Shown: piece after piece, positions 8,157 to 14,448 of the stretch
Position numbering within the stretch: position 1 is the first letter of the stretch
How the letters are laid out: each line of letters begins with the position of its first letter
Assembly (NCBI GenBank): GCA_028700625.1
Contig: JAQVSI010000008.1
Location: forward strand, 1-39,176
Direction of reading: 5' to 3'
From: Candidatus Shapirobacteria bacterium
GTDB taxonomy: Bacteria; Patescibacteriota; Microgenomatia; UBA12405
DNA: 39,176 nucleotides
The notes under the pieces: generated by a model
Databases searched by the model: none
What the model was told of the DNA's origin: nothing
Seen by the model: the letters and a program-made list of their open reading frames with translations, nothing else
Position numbers and translations under genes: made by a program

Positions 8157-8441
8157 TTATCCAAAAATTAATTTTGCGACACCATAAACATCTAAATCTC
8201 TCTCCTCACTGAAAAAACTATTAACAAAATCTTTTCCTCCAATCAAAAGAGTCTCAACAAAAACTCTCTCATATCCAAAGTCTACTAGTTGATCAACAAT
8301 AAATTTTGAACTCTCCAAAAGCCTACCTCTCTGCTCCTCAGTAGCCACTTTATAAACTTGATTAATTTTTTTTACTCTCAACAAAAGATTAGTAATTTTT
8401 TCCTGTTTCTCATCAAATAACTTTTTCTCTTCAAAATCCAT
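8157..8441 (-). CDS. Hypothetical helical protein
   Basis: The 94-aa, charged and mainly helical protein begins MDFEEKKLFDEKQEK. It has no motif I recognise. It lies downstream of the AT-rich repeat region and its stop sits 2 nt before the ATG of the NUMOD1-type gene. Co-expression with that gene is likely. Confidence 0.7.
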   Translation of the reverse strand: MDFEEKKLFDEKQEKITNLLLRVKKINQVYKVATEEQRGRLLESSKFIVDQLVDFGYERVFVETLLIGGKDFVNSFFSEERDLDVYGVAKLIFG

Positions 8442-8650
8442 ATTTTTAATTAAATAAATAATAATGTCCTATAATATACGTTTGCAATTTTTATATATAT
8501 TACATATATATATTTTGCAAATGTAAAATATATATATCCTATAAATATTTTATAGACATTTTTGCAAAGGATAAAGGTATTTTTGATAAGATTTTTCATT
8601 TTATTTGTAAAGATAGATTAATTTTAATAACATTTGTAATTGCAAAGGTA
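8442..8650. repeat. AT-rich intergenic region with TTTGCAA repeats, candidate replication origin
   Basis: This 209-base stretch has no gene. It carries repeated TTTGCAA / TTGCAAAGG units at 8481, 8513, 8561 and 8640, a further TGCAA at 8655, two TCCTATAA words (8467, 8537) and runs of alternating TA (8491-8513, 8529-8537). The repeats and an easily melted tract beside the primase-helicase gene fit an iteron-type phage origin. That function is inferred from layout only. Confidence 0.5.
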
Positions 8651-10297
8651 TTATTGCAATAATAATTGTTCATCTTTTACTTCATTTTTAATTTCCTCTT
8701 TTTCTTCAGTTTTCTTTTTTGTGACGGCAATATATTTAATTTCTTTTCCATTTCTAACTTTTTCTAATTTTTTATCAAAAACCATGTCTCTTAAAACTGT
8801 TTCAATTGTCCTTTGACTTATTCCATAACTTAAACAATGCTCTAATACTTCTTTTCTGCTCCCTGTTACATTTTCATTAAAATATTCAACTATGGCTTGT
8901 TCTGCTAATTCTGCTTTACCCTCCTCATCATAATATTCGCCCTTCCATTTAACCTCAGAGACAAAAGTTTTTTCTAAATTATATGGATTTTGTTTAGACA
9001 CTAATTCAACTCTAAAAGGTTTTAATTTCTCCGCATCACCTGCTTTAAATTGCTCAATAACAAACTCGTTAGTCGTCTTAGGAATTGCAAAAACTCTAAA
9101 ACCGCTAACTATCTGCGCTGTGATATTTGTCGATCCTCTGACGCGCTGAGACGATGTTCTGCTTATCCCTTGTGAGGGCTTATTCTCATGATGAAGAACC
9201 AAAATACTTTTATCGGGAAATAAAATTCTAATAGCATCAAAAAATTGTTGAACATCCCCTGCAGCATTTTCATTCCCTACCATCAAATCGGCAAAAGAGT
9301 CTAATATTATGACTCCAATATTTAACCTTTGCACTTCTTTTGCAAGCATCTTTGCAAACTTAGATAAACCATCTTCTTCTTTTGGATCGGAAAGTTGAAA
9401 ATTCTGAGGGAATTTAACCCAGTGAATATTTTCAATATTTTCTTTCATTCCTAAACCAGCAATACGAGACTGTTTTCGGCGAGGGGAGTTTTCTTTATCT
9501 ATAAATAAAACATTGGCTTTCTTTTTTACTTCAAATTTATCTAGCCAAGGTTTACCAGTAACAAGGGAATTAGCCAAAGAAAGGGTATAAAAGGACTTTC
9601 CAGTCGCTTCAGCTCCGACTATAAAAGTAAAACCCTCAGCAGGGAGAATTCTTTCTATCAACCACTCATCGGGAGGGAGTTCGCGTTCCATCAATTCTTT
9701 GCCGGATTCAAGTTTCCATTCTTCGGGGCGGTGAGTTACTTCCCATTCTTCAAAAGTTTCTGCCTCATCCATGAGTTTTTGGAAAGTTTCTTTTGTGCCT
9801 CCCTCAGTAAAATAAACAGAAATATCTTTAAACATGGAAGGTAAGGTTATAATTAGTGGTTTAGCGCCACTGTCAGTTAGCACTTCGGCATATTTTTCCA
9901 CCTCTTCTTGTCCGGCGGGATCAGTGTCTAAACAGATATAAACCAATTTGCCTTTTAGTTTACTGGCCAAAGAAGAGTTAAAAGTTTTAACGCCGGAAGT
10001 TCCAGTGACAGCAGGGATTCCTTCTTGCCAAAGACGTATGCAATCGATCTCTCCTTCACAAAGAACTACTGATTTAAGATCTAAAATTTTATAAACAGGG
10101 AAAAGGGCAGGATGGCCACCTTTATCAAAAGTGAATTTAGTTTCACCTGTAAGGTGTCTATATTTACAATATAAAAGTTTTTTATCTTCACCATAAACAG
10201 GAATTGTGATTTTGTTGTCGTCCCAAGTAATCGCAAAATTCTTTTTTATATATTCTTCATTTAGAGAGTGAGATTGAAAATATTCTTGTGGTGTCAT
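8651..10297 (-). CDS. Toprim primase fused to RepA/DnaB-like AAA+ helicase
   Basis: The protein has 548 aa. Residues ~70-160 form a Toprim domain, with the catalytic Glu in VVLCEGEID (E81) and the metal-binding LDTDPAG (D124, D126). Residues ~220-430 form a RecA/RepA-like ATPase with Walker A GAEATGKS (228-235) and Walker B GVIILDS (~328-334). The LVLHHENK segment resembles motif H3. Residues ~470-530 look like a winged helix, followed by a charged tail. A good Shine-Dalgarno (AAAGGAG) precedes the ATG at 10297. It synthesises primers and unwinds DNA together with the separate zinc-finger protein at 10509-10814. Confidence 0.88.
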   Translation of the reverse strand: MTPQEYFQSHSLNEEYIKKNFAITWDDNKITIPVYGEDKKLLYCKYRHLTGETKFTFDKGGHPALFPVYKILDLKSVVLCEGEIDCIRLWQEGIPAVTGTSGVKTFNSSLASKLKGKLVYICLDTDPAGQEEVEKYAEVLTDSGAKPLIITLPSMFKDISVYFTEGGTKETFQKLMDEAETFEEWEVTHRPEEWKLESGKELMERELPPDEWLIERILPAEGFTFIVGAEATGKSFYTLSLANSLVTGKPWLDKFEVKKKANVLFIDKENSPRRKQSRIAGLGMKENIENIHWVKFPQNFQLSDPKEEDGLSKFAKMLAKEVQRLNIGVIILDSFADLMVGNENAAGDVQQFFDAIRILFPDKSILVLHHENKPSQGISRTSSQRVRGSTNITAQIVSGFRVFAIPKTTNEFVIEQFKAGDAEKLKPFRVELVSKQNPYNLEKTFVSEVKWKGEYYDEEGKAELAEQAIVEYFNENVTGSRKEVLEHCLSYGISQRTIETVLRDMVFDKKLEKVRNGKEIKYIAVTKKKTEEKEEIKNEVKDEQLLLQ

Positions 10298-10512
10298 CCT
10301 TTTTTCTCCTTTCTAAATTCATTTGCTTTAGGACAATCTTCAAAATGACAAATCCAACCCTCATGGTCATCGAAACGCACAGGAATTGCTTTACCTTTTT
10401 CAGTAATTCCCCAAATAATATCGCTAGCTTTGCAACCTCGACACTTGGCATATTCAAAGGTTGTCGGGATTTTTACTTTTACTCCTGAATTAAGGGTTAT
10501 TTCTTGTATCAT
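10294..10512 (-). CDS. Small zinc-binding protein of the replication operon
   Basis: The 72-aa protein has Cys pairs CRGC (residues ~24-27) and C...C in WICHFEDCPKA (~54-60), compatible with a zinc knuckle. It overlaps the neighbours on both sides by 4 nt in ATGA junctions, so translation is coupled between the zinc-finger and Toprim-helicase genes. A role as an accessory to primase or as a DNA-binding adaptor is inferred. Confidence 0.7.
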   Translation of the reverse strand: MIQEITLNSGVKVKIPTTFEYAKCRGCKASDIIWGITEKGKAIPVRFDDHEGWICHFEDCPKANEFRKEKKG

Positions 10513-10814
10513 AAATTTTTAATAATTTCTAATGCTTGTTTGAAGTCTACATTTTGGGTTCTTTCTACAAAATTAATATAATCCCCATGTTCACCGCAGG
10601 AAAAACAGGTAAAAGAATTTGTATCATCATATAAAGCGCAAGACGGGTGTTGCTCTCCATGTATAGGACAACAAACTAAAGTTGCTCTCCCAGATTTTCT
10701 CATTTTACCTCCTATTAGTTTCTCATATATAAGGGTAATTGGCCGGACAGGTTTAACATCTTTTTCAAAAGATTTGCCCACTTTCAATTTTTGATTTTGA
10801 AACGCTTTTAACAT
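10509..10814 (-). CDS. Stand-alone DnaG-type CHC2 zinc-finger primase subunit
   Basis: The protein has 101 aa. It carries the zinc ligands C-C-P-I-H (residues ~48-52) and C-F-S-C-G (~70-74), followed by a helix ending ALEIIKNL as in CHC2 domains. In DnaG this domain recognises the initiation trinucleotide; here it is encoded apart from the catalytic Toprim (8651-10297). It is the first gene of the minus-strand replication operon and has its own promoter at 10826-10854. Confidence 0.85.
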   Translation of the reverse strand: MLKAFQNQKLKVGKSFEKDVKPVRPITLIYEKLIGGKMRKSGRATLVCCPIHGEQHPSCALYDDTNSFTCFSCGEHGDYINFVERTQNVDFKQALEIIKNL

Positions 10815-10825
10815 AAGTAAAATAA

Positions 10826-10854
10826 ACTTTATGCTTTTTCTTTTTAGTTGTCAA
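10826..10854 (-). promoter_or_regulatory. Promoter of the replication operon
   Basis: On the minus strand TTGACA (10854-10849) and TAAAGT (10831-10826) are separated by 17 nt, about 12 nt upstream of the start codon at 10814. It is divergent from the plus-strand promoter at 10871. Confidence 0.65.
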
Positions 10855-10870
10855 TAGTTAAATTTGCCTC

Positions 10871-10899
10871 TTGACAGCTATTTTTAGGAAGTATATATT
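10871..10899 (+). promoter_or_regulatory. Promoter of the plus-strand early operon
   Basis: TTGACA (10871-10876) and TATATT (10894-10899) have a 17-nt spacer. The spacer ends GGAAGTA, a weak match to the right half of the GTnAGTA operator seen at three other promoters. The ATG of the HTH gene follows at 10906, leaving a very short leader. Confidence 0.7.
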
Positions 10900-10905
10900 T
10901 GAATT

Positions 10906-11112
10906 ATGAACGAAGAAAAAAACACAATTTGGCTTACACCCGACGAAGCCGCAGACTACTTAAAATGTCATGTCTCTACCATCTATAAATATATGGCCGA
11001 TCCAGTAAATCCACTTCCTTCTTATAAGATTTTTACTAACAAAAATCGAATCAATAAAGAAGAGTTAGACCAATGGGTGACAAAAAATTTAAAAGTTAAT
11101 GAAGATAAATAA
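10906..11112 (+). CDS. Excisionase-family (HTH_17/MerR-like) DNA-binding protein
   Basis: The 68-aa protein has the pattern of the excisionase/HTH_17 family: WLTPDEAADYLKCHVSTIYKYM as helix-turn-helix (residues ~9-30), a wing, then RINKEELDQWV. It is the first gene of the plus-strand operon. No integrase is present, so a role as transcription regulator is more likely than excision. It is the only small HTH regulator seen and so a candidate for the factor acting at the shared operators. Confidence 0.8.
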   Translation: MNEEKNTIWLTPDEAADYLKCHVSTIYKYMADPVNPLPSYKIFTNKNRINKEELDQWVTKNLKVNEDK

Positions 11113-11113
11113 A

Positions 11114-11251
11114 ATGCTTCCAAATTATTCTCTTTTCCCAAAATTTTGTTTTCCGACGGGGAATATGATAATAATGGAGGGAGACTCAAAAAGACCATTA
11201 GACAGAGTTATCAATTTTATTCAAAAGTTATTTAAAAAATTTATTAATTAA
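11114..11251 (+). CDS. Small hypothetical protein (45 aa)
   Basis: Too short for the ORF track. The ATG at 11114 lies 1 nt after the stop of the HTH gene, and the frame stays open to TAA at 11249-11251. It begins MLPNYSLFPKF and ends with a basic amphipathic helix (FIQKLFKKFIN). It is unrecognised; position and tight spacing are the support. Confidence 0.5.
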   Translation: MLPNYSLFPKFCFPTGNMIIMEGDSKRPLDRVINFIQKLFKKFIN

Positions 11252-11261
11252 ATAAAAAAAT

Positions 11262-11573
11262 ATGATTTTAAAAATCGCAGATCGTTTAAATTTAGCCAGA
11301 TTATTCCCTCAAGAGGGTGGCATTTTAACCCAGTTAACCGTTAAGGATATCGCCAAAAAGATTGAATTTTCCCAAGAGGAAATCAAGGATATCGAATTGA
11401 AACAAAACGGCCAAATGTTAAGATGGAATCCTAAAAAGGAAATAGAAATTGATGTTGAATTTTCTAGCGCGGAAATGAATTTCCTAAAAGAAAGAGTTGA
11501 AAGTTTAGATAAAGAACAAAAAGTTACTCAAGATATGGTGGATCTTTGCTTATTAATTAGAAATTTTAAATAA
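11262..11573 (+). CDS. Conserved-type phage hypothetical protein
   Basis: The 103-aa soluble protein starts MILKIADRLNLARLFPQEGG. It has a segment EIEIDVEFSSAEMNFLKERV followed by a C-terminal helix. The length and pattern suit phage proteins encoded near recombination genes, but I cannot name a family. It is 10 nt after the preceding ORF and 4 nt before the next. Confidence 0.75.
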   Translation: MILKIADRLNLARLFPQEGGILTQLTVKDIAKKIEFSQEEIKDIELKQNGQMLRWNPKKEIEIDVEFSSAEMNFLKERVESLDKEQKVTQDMVDLCLLIRNFK

Positions 11574-11577
11574 AATT

Positions 11578-11898
11578 ATGGAAGAACAAACAATTGATCA
11601 AAAATTACAGGGATATTTTGATTTGAAAACTCAAATTGCTGTTTTGACAGAGAGTTTAAATAAAAAGAAAGAAGAAATAACTGAATTTTTGAAAAAACAA
11701 AATGGTATGAAATATAGTGTTGGAGATGTTGGTTTTTCACTTCGAGCCACTCCAATCTATCAATATACCAACACTGTTTTGGCGTTGGAAGAAAATGTCA
11801 AATTGATAGATGCCAAAATAAAAGAAGTTAAGAAAAATGAAATTGAATCTGGCGAGGCCAAAGTTGTCAATACTCAATACGCTGTTTATGTTAAATAA
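11578..11898 (+). CDS. Hypothetical protein with N-terminal coiled coil
   Basis: In this 106-aa protein residues ~5-45 and ~66-92 are strongly helical and heptad-like (LKTQIAVLTESLNKKKEEI). Between them lies a short beta segment (YSVGDVGFSLRATP). It sits directly before the DUF669-like gene, suggesting a role in replication or recombination; no function can be stated. Confidence 0.75.
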   Translation: MEEQTIDQKLQGYFDLKTQIAVLTESLNKKKEEITEFLKKQNGMKYSVGDVGFSLRATPIYQYTNTVLALEENVKLIDAKIKEVKKNEIESGEAKVVNTQYAVYVK

Positions 11899-11930
11899 TT
11901 ATTAAAAATTAAAAAAAAGGAGAAAAAATT

Positions 11931-12632
11931 ATGTTAGGAGAAAATCGACCAAAATTAGAAACAGGCGGAAATTTTGAGGCTTTTTCATCAGGTTTATATA
12001 CTTTGCAAATTGCAGATATAAATACTGCCATGGAATCGTATCAAAATAATGCGCCGGAAGAAAAGTTTAAATTTACTTTTTTTGTCTTAAATGACAACAA
12101 ATTTAAAAACGCGGAAGGAAAAGAGGTAACGACCAAAGGTAGAAAACTTTGGAAATCGTTTTCTAAATATGTCTCACCAAAGGCCAATCTTTTCCAATTT
12201 ATCATTTTATTAGATCCTAATTTTGCAAATTTAAGCACTGAAGAAAAACAAAATTATAATTTGGATGATCTAATCGGAAAACAAATAAACGCCCTTGTAA
12301 GTAAGGATAAAAGTAAAACTACTGATATTTCTTACAATAATATTAAATCTTTTGAAAAGTGTGAAACCGAATTAGAGGGAATCGAAGATTTGCCGGGGAA
12401 ACCAGTTGTAACAAATAAAGAATCTGTTCCCGTTACCGCTCCTGAAGAACCAACTTCTGAGAGTTCTGAGGATTTTGTAAAAAATCTTGAAAAACAAAGT
12501 AGTGAATTTAAGTCTGAAAAGACTGAAGTTACTCAACCAGAATTAAAAGAAGAGACTGAACAAGAGAAAAAAATAAGAGAAGCTAATGAGGCTATCGCAA
12601 AAATAAAAGCTGATGCCGGAATAAAAGATTAA
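11931..12632 (+). CDS. DUF669-like putative ssDNA-binding protein
   Basis: The 233-aa N-terminal part (~1-145) looks like the DUF669 family of phage proteins: GLYTLQIADIN near the start, then KFKFTFFVLND, GRKLWKSFSKYVSP and LIGKQINALVSKDKS. These are usually found beside recombination nucleases and thought to bind ssDNA. The C-terminal ~85 residues are acidic and low complexity (TAPEEPTSESSEDF), as in SSB tails that recruit partners. A clear Shine-Dalgarno (AAAAGGAG) precedes the ATG. Confidence 0.65.
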   Translation: MLGENRPKLETGGNFEAFSSGLYTLQIADINTAMESYQNNAPEEKFKFTFFVLNDNKFKNAEGKEVTTKGRKLWKSFSKYVSPKANLFQFIILLDPNFANLSTEEKQNYNLDDLIGKQINALVSKDKSKTTDISYNNIKSFEKCETELEGIEDLPGKPVVTNKESVPVTAPEEPTSESSEDFVKNLEKQSSEFKSEKTEVTQPELKEETEQEKKIREANEAIAKIKADAGIKD

Positions 12633-12642
12633 TTTCTTGCTT

Positions 12643-12740
12643 TACTCTTCAACGCACTGGTACGTTGGAGGGTAGCACAAGCAAATTATCAATTTTGCTC
12701 GTTCTTTAAATCAGACAAGTTTACTTGTTTGACTAGAACC
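12643..12740 (+). ncRNA. Run of three stable hairpins leading into the tRNA-like block
   Basis: No ORF is convincing here. Hairpin 1 (~12649-12678) pairs ACTCTTCAACG with CGTTGGAGGGT around CACTGGTA. Hairpin 2 (12680-12699) pairs AGCAAATT with AATTTTGCT. Hairpin 3 (12701-12739) has a 9-bp stem TCAGACAAG/CTTGTTTGA capped by TTTA, plus an outer GTTCT/AGAAC. The density of stems is far above the surrounding coding DNA and suggests a structured transcript continuous with the tRNA-like elements. Confidence 0.5.
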
Positions 12741-12751
12741 TTTTAAAATTT

Positions 12752-12812
12752 TAATATTGGTGAAATACGTTGGCGGGAAACGGAAAAAGCGTAAGAAGCC
12801 GTCCTGATATTA
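12752..12812 (+). ncRNA. Closed stem-loop domain upstream of the permuted tRNA
   Basis: TAATATTGG (12752-12760) pairs with CTGATATTA-type sequence ending at 12812 over 9 bp with two wobble pairs. It encloses GTTGGCGGGAAACGG and a second possible stem ACGG/CCGT (12780-12783 with 12799-12802). The inner sequence recalls the group I intron P/Q segment, but no matching R or S segments are found. The domain lies 11 nt before the permuted tRNA-like element and may be part of the same RNA. Confidence 0.4.
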
Positions 12813-12823
12813 TAATTTTGTAC

Positions 12824-12955
12824 TTTAAATATTTTGAGCAGGGAAAGGTTGTTGGTTCGATTCCAACTATTATTTTGAAAGACAAATAATATAGCTCAAA
12901 GAGGAAACAAATTATTTCTTCGTGGTAGAGCGTTCCCCTGATCTAAGTATTTAAA
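12824..12955 (+). ncRNA. Circularly permuted tRNA-like RNA (3' half before 5' half)
   Basis: The parts, in order, are as follows. Outer helix strand: 12824-12834. Six unpaired bases: TGAGCA. Anticodon stem 3' strand: GGGAA (12841-12845). Variable loop: AGGTT. T arm: GTTGG-TTCGATT-CCAAC (12851-12867). Acceptor 3' strand: TATTATT (12868-12874). Link: 12875-12884. Acceptor 5' strand: AATAATA (12885-12891). Then TA. D stem: GCTC (12894-12897), an enlarged D loop ending GTGGTA, GAGC (12928-12931). Then G. Anticodon stem 5' strand: TTCCC (12933-12937). Loop side: CTGATCT. Outer helix strand: AAGTATTTAAA (12945-12955). Acceptor 7 bp, D 4 bp, anticodon 5 bp and T 5 bp all pair fully, and the T loop fits TTCRANT. 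If rejoined in the anticodon loop it most resembles tRNA-Ile(GAU). No normally ordered partner half exists on either side. It could mature to a tRNA, or stay as a tRNA mimic like the bacterial Y RNA module. Confidence 0.75.
12898..12921 (+). ncRNA. Hairpin inserted in the D loop of the permuted tRNA
   Basis: Between GCTC and the canonical GTGGTAGAGC lies AAA plus a hairpin, GAGGAAA-CAAATTA-TTTCTTC (7 bp, one G:U). Removing about 23 nt would leave a standard D arm (GCTCA-GTGGTA-GAGC). It behaves like an intron-sized insert or an expanded D-loop stem. Confidence 0.6.
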
Positions 12956-12959
12956 TATA

Positions 12960-13030
12960 TGCGAGGTAGTGTACGGAAGCACGTTGGGTTTCATCTCCCA
13001 TCGGAGCAAGTTCAACTCTTGCCCTCGCAA
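12960..13030 (+). tRNA. tRNA-like gene with 8-nt anticodon loop (Met CAU or UCA possible)
   Basis: The acceptor stem TGCGAGG/CCTCGCA pairs over 7 bp with discriminator A. The D arm is GTGT-ACGGAA-GCAC. The T arm GCAAG-TTCAACT-CTTGC is perfect, with a consensus loop. The anticodon arm is odd: TGGG/CCCA gives 4 bp around the 8-nt loop TTTCATCT. CAT preceded by T suggests Met(CAU). A 7-nt reading would give UCA, complementary to UGA, but needs a mismatch in the stem. Three G:C pairs in the anticodon stem and the A72-A73 end recall initiator tRNA, while T11-A24 is elongator-like. CCA is not encoded. It starts 4 nt after the outer helix of the permuted element. Confidence 0.7.
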
Positions 13031-13065
13031 CTTAATTATTAATTATTATCTTAAAAATAAAAAAT

Positions 13066-13455
13066 ATGAGCGAACAATTAACTTTAATAAATTGTGAAAG
13101 TTTAATAAACAGCGGTGTCGTCAGATTCGATATTCTTAAAAAAGAAACTGGTGATCTAAAATCTCAGTTGGATTCAATCTTAGAAAACGATGATGAATAT
13201 CAAAAACTTCGTGAAGATTCAAATAAAATTAGTAAGTTAAAGAAAATTTCCAAACAAAAAATAATGGCTCGACAAGAAGTAGCTGTTTTAAATGAAAAAA
13301 TTCGTGACGGAAATTCTCAACTAAAAGAACTTAAAACTGCTATTTCTGACTATTTGGCACAATATGTTATTTTGTCTGGAAGCAATCAAATTGAGTTAGC
13401 TGACGGAGTAATGAGACAAATTATTAGTTCAGCAAAATTAGTTAAATCTCTTTAA
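13066..13455 (+). CDS. Hypothetical coiled-coil protein
   Basis: This 129-aa protein is almost entirely helical, with a heptad-rich centre (KLREDSNKISKLKKISKQKI, VAVLNEKIRDGNSQLKEL). No motif is recognised. It lies between the tRNA-like block and the RecB-like nuclease; an accessory role in recombination or replication is possible. Confidence 0.7.
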   Translation: MSEQLTLINCESLINSGVVRFDILKKETGDLKSQLDSILENDDEYQKLREDSNKISKLKKISKQKIMARQEVAVLNEKIRDGNSQLKELKTAISDYLAQYVILSGSNQIELADGVMRQIISSAKLVKSL

Positions 13456-13463
13456 ATATCTAT

Positions 13464-13492
13464 TTGACAATACTTAGATGTAAGTATATACT
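13464..13492 (+). promoter_or_regulatory. Strong sigma70-type promoter with palindromic operator
   Basis: TTGACA (13464-13469) and TATACT (13487-13492) have a 17-nt spacer. The spacer is filled by the palindrome TACTTAG-AT-GTAAGTA (13471-13486), of the same class as at 7630 and 15748. It would drive the small gene at 13524 and the nuclease. Confidence 0.75.
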
Positions 13493-13523
13493 CAGATAAT
13501 TAAATAATTAAAAAAATAAAAAT

Positions 13524-13676
13524 ATGATAAAAAGCGTTGTAAAAATTGCAAATGATAAAGATCTAATTAAGGCCTTGTTACCTTATAAATTGAACAAAGG
13601 AACTTTTCAACTTTTTCCATCTTTCGAATTAATTTACATCGAAAATATTTCTTATTTATTAATTATCAAGGATTAA
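13524..13676 (+). CDS. Small hypothetical protein (50 aa)
   Basis: Missed by the ORF track. The ATG at 13524 lies 32 nt after a strong promoter and the frame ends at TAA 13674-13676, 1 nt before the next ATG. It starts MIKSVVKIANDKDLIKALLP. Its second to sixth codons contain the AAAAAGCGTTGTAA word that recurs near late gene starts. Function unknown. Confidence 0.6.
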   Translation: MIKSVVKIANDKDLIKALLPYKLNKGTFQLFPSFELIYIENISYLLIIKD

Positions 13677-13677
13677 T

Positions 13678-14448
13678 ATGTCAATAACTATAACTACACT
13701 TTACGGCGGGAAAGTCACCATGAGATTTGATTCTTATTGGCATACTTACACTGTTACCGACGAAGAAAAAGGTTTAAAAGATGCCTCCGTCACTGGAGTT
13801 AGCACTGTTTTAAATATTATAGATAAATCTAAACAACTCGTACCTTGGGCAGTAAATCAAACTATAGATTATTTGAAAGAAAATTTAAAACCGGGGATTT
13901 CTTACGATGAAGTGGAAATTGCTAAACTTTTAAGTAATGCTAAAAATACTCATCACAATACAAAAAATGATGCGGGAGATTTTGGAACACTACTTCATAA
14001 TTGGGTAGAAAAATTTGTTAAACATGAAAATCCACCTATGCCAGTAAATAAGGTTTTAAGAAAATCTGTTGAAGATTTTTTGAGGTGGACAGTAAAAGAT
14101 AAGGTTAAATTCGTATTATCAGAACAGCCTCTTTATAGTCGAAAATATCAATGTGCCGGAACTTTAGATTGTATTGCTACTGTAAACGGAAAACTTTATA
14201 TTGGAGACTGGAAAACCAGTTCAGGAATTTATCTATCCCAAAAAATCCAAACAGCGGGTTATCGAATGATGAGAGAAGAAGAATATTCAACAGAAAAATA
14301 TGTTGGCCAGTTTATTATGAGATTTGGTAAAGACGGAGCTTTTGAAAAGAAATTTTTGGACGATAAAGAAGATAACTCTAATTTAGAAAAAATGTTCCTT
14401 TATTTTTTAAAAGCTGGCGACATATATCGCAAAATGGATGCAAAATAA
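13678..14448 (+). CDS. PD-(D/E)XK exonuclease of the RecB/Cas4-like type
   Basis: The 256-aa protein has motifs in the order expected for RecB-family nucleases: GTLLHNWVE (102-110), CAGTLDCIA with the catalytic Asp (D163), DWKT (D176, K178) and QTAGYRMM (motif QxxxY). It probably resects DNA ends for recombination, working with the DUF669-like protein. It begins 1 nt after the small gene at 13524 and is overlapped by the next gene by 11 nt. Confidence 0.85.
   Translation: MSITITTLYGGKVTMRFDSYWHTYTVTDEEKGLKDASVTGVSTVLNIIDKSKQLVPWAVNQTIDYLKENLKPGISYDEVEIAKLLSNAKNTHHNTKNDAGDFGTLLHNWVEKFVKHENPPMPVNKVLRKSVEDFLRWTVKDKVKFVLSEQPLYSRKYQCAGTLDCIATVNGKLYIGDWKTSSGIYLSQKIQTAGYRMMREEEYSTEKYVGQFIMRFGKDGAFEKKFLDDKEDNSNLEKMFLYFLKAGDIYRKMDAK

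Noticed and set aside
12752-12838. Group I intron (possibly permuted with the tRNA halves as exons)
   Set aside because: GTTGGCGGGAAACGG resembles the P/Q segment and TTTGACTAGAAC at 12728-12739 resembles R, but R lies before P, no matching S segment (TAGTC-type) exists, no guide sequence pairs with the anticodon-side ends, and the space before 12838 is too short for P6-P9.
12824-12955. Standard Y RNA (YrlA) with Ro/Rsr partner
   Set aside because: The tRNA-like architecture and RtcB fit in part, but no TROVE/Rsr gene is in the genome and the Ro-binding stem motif is not visible. Kept only as an alternative to a permuted tRNA.
12643-13030. tmRNA or RNase P RNA
   Set aside because: No tag reading frame with pseudoknots and no conserved RNase P core segments could be found; the T arms are those of tRNAs.
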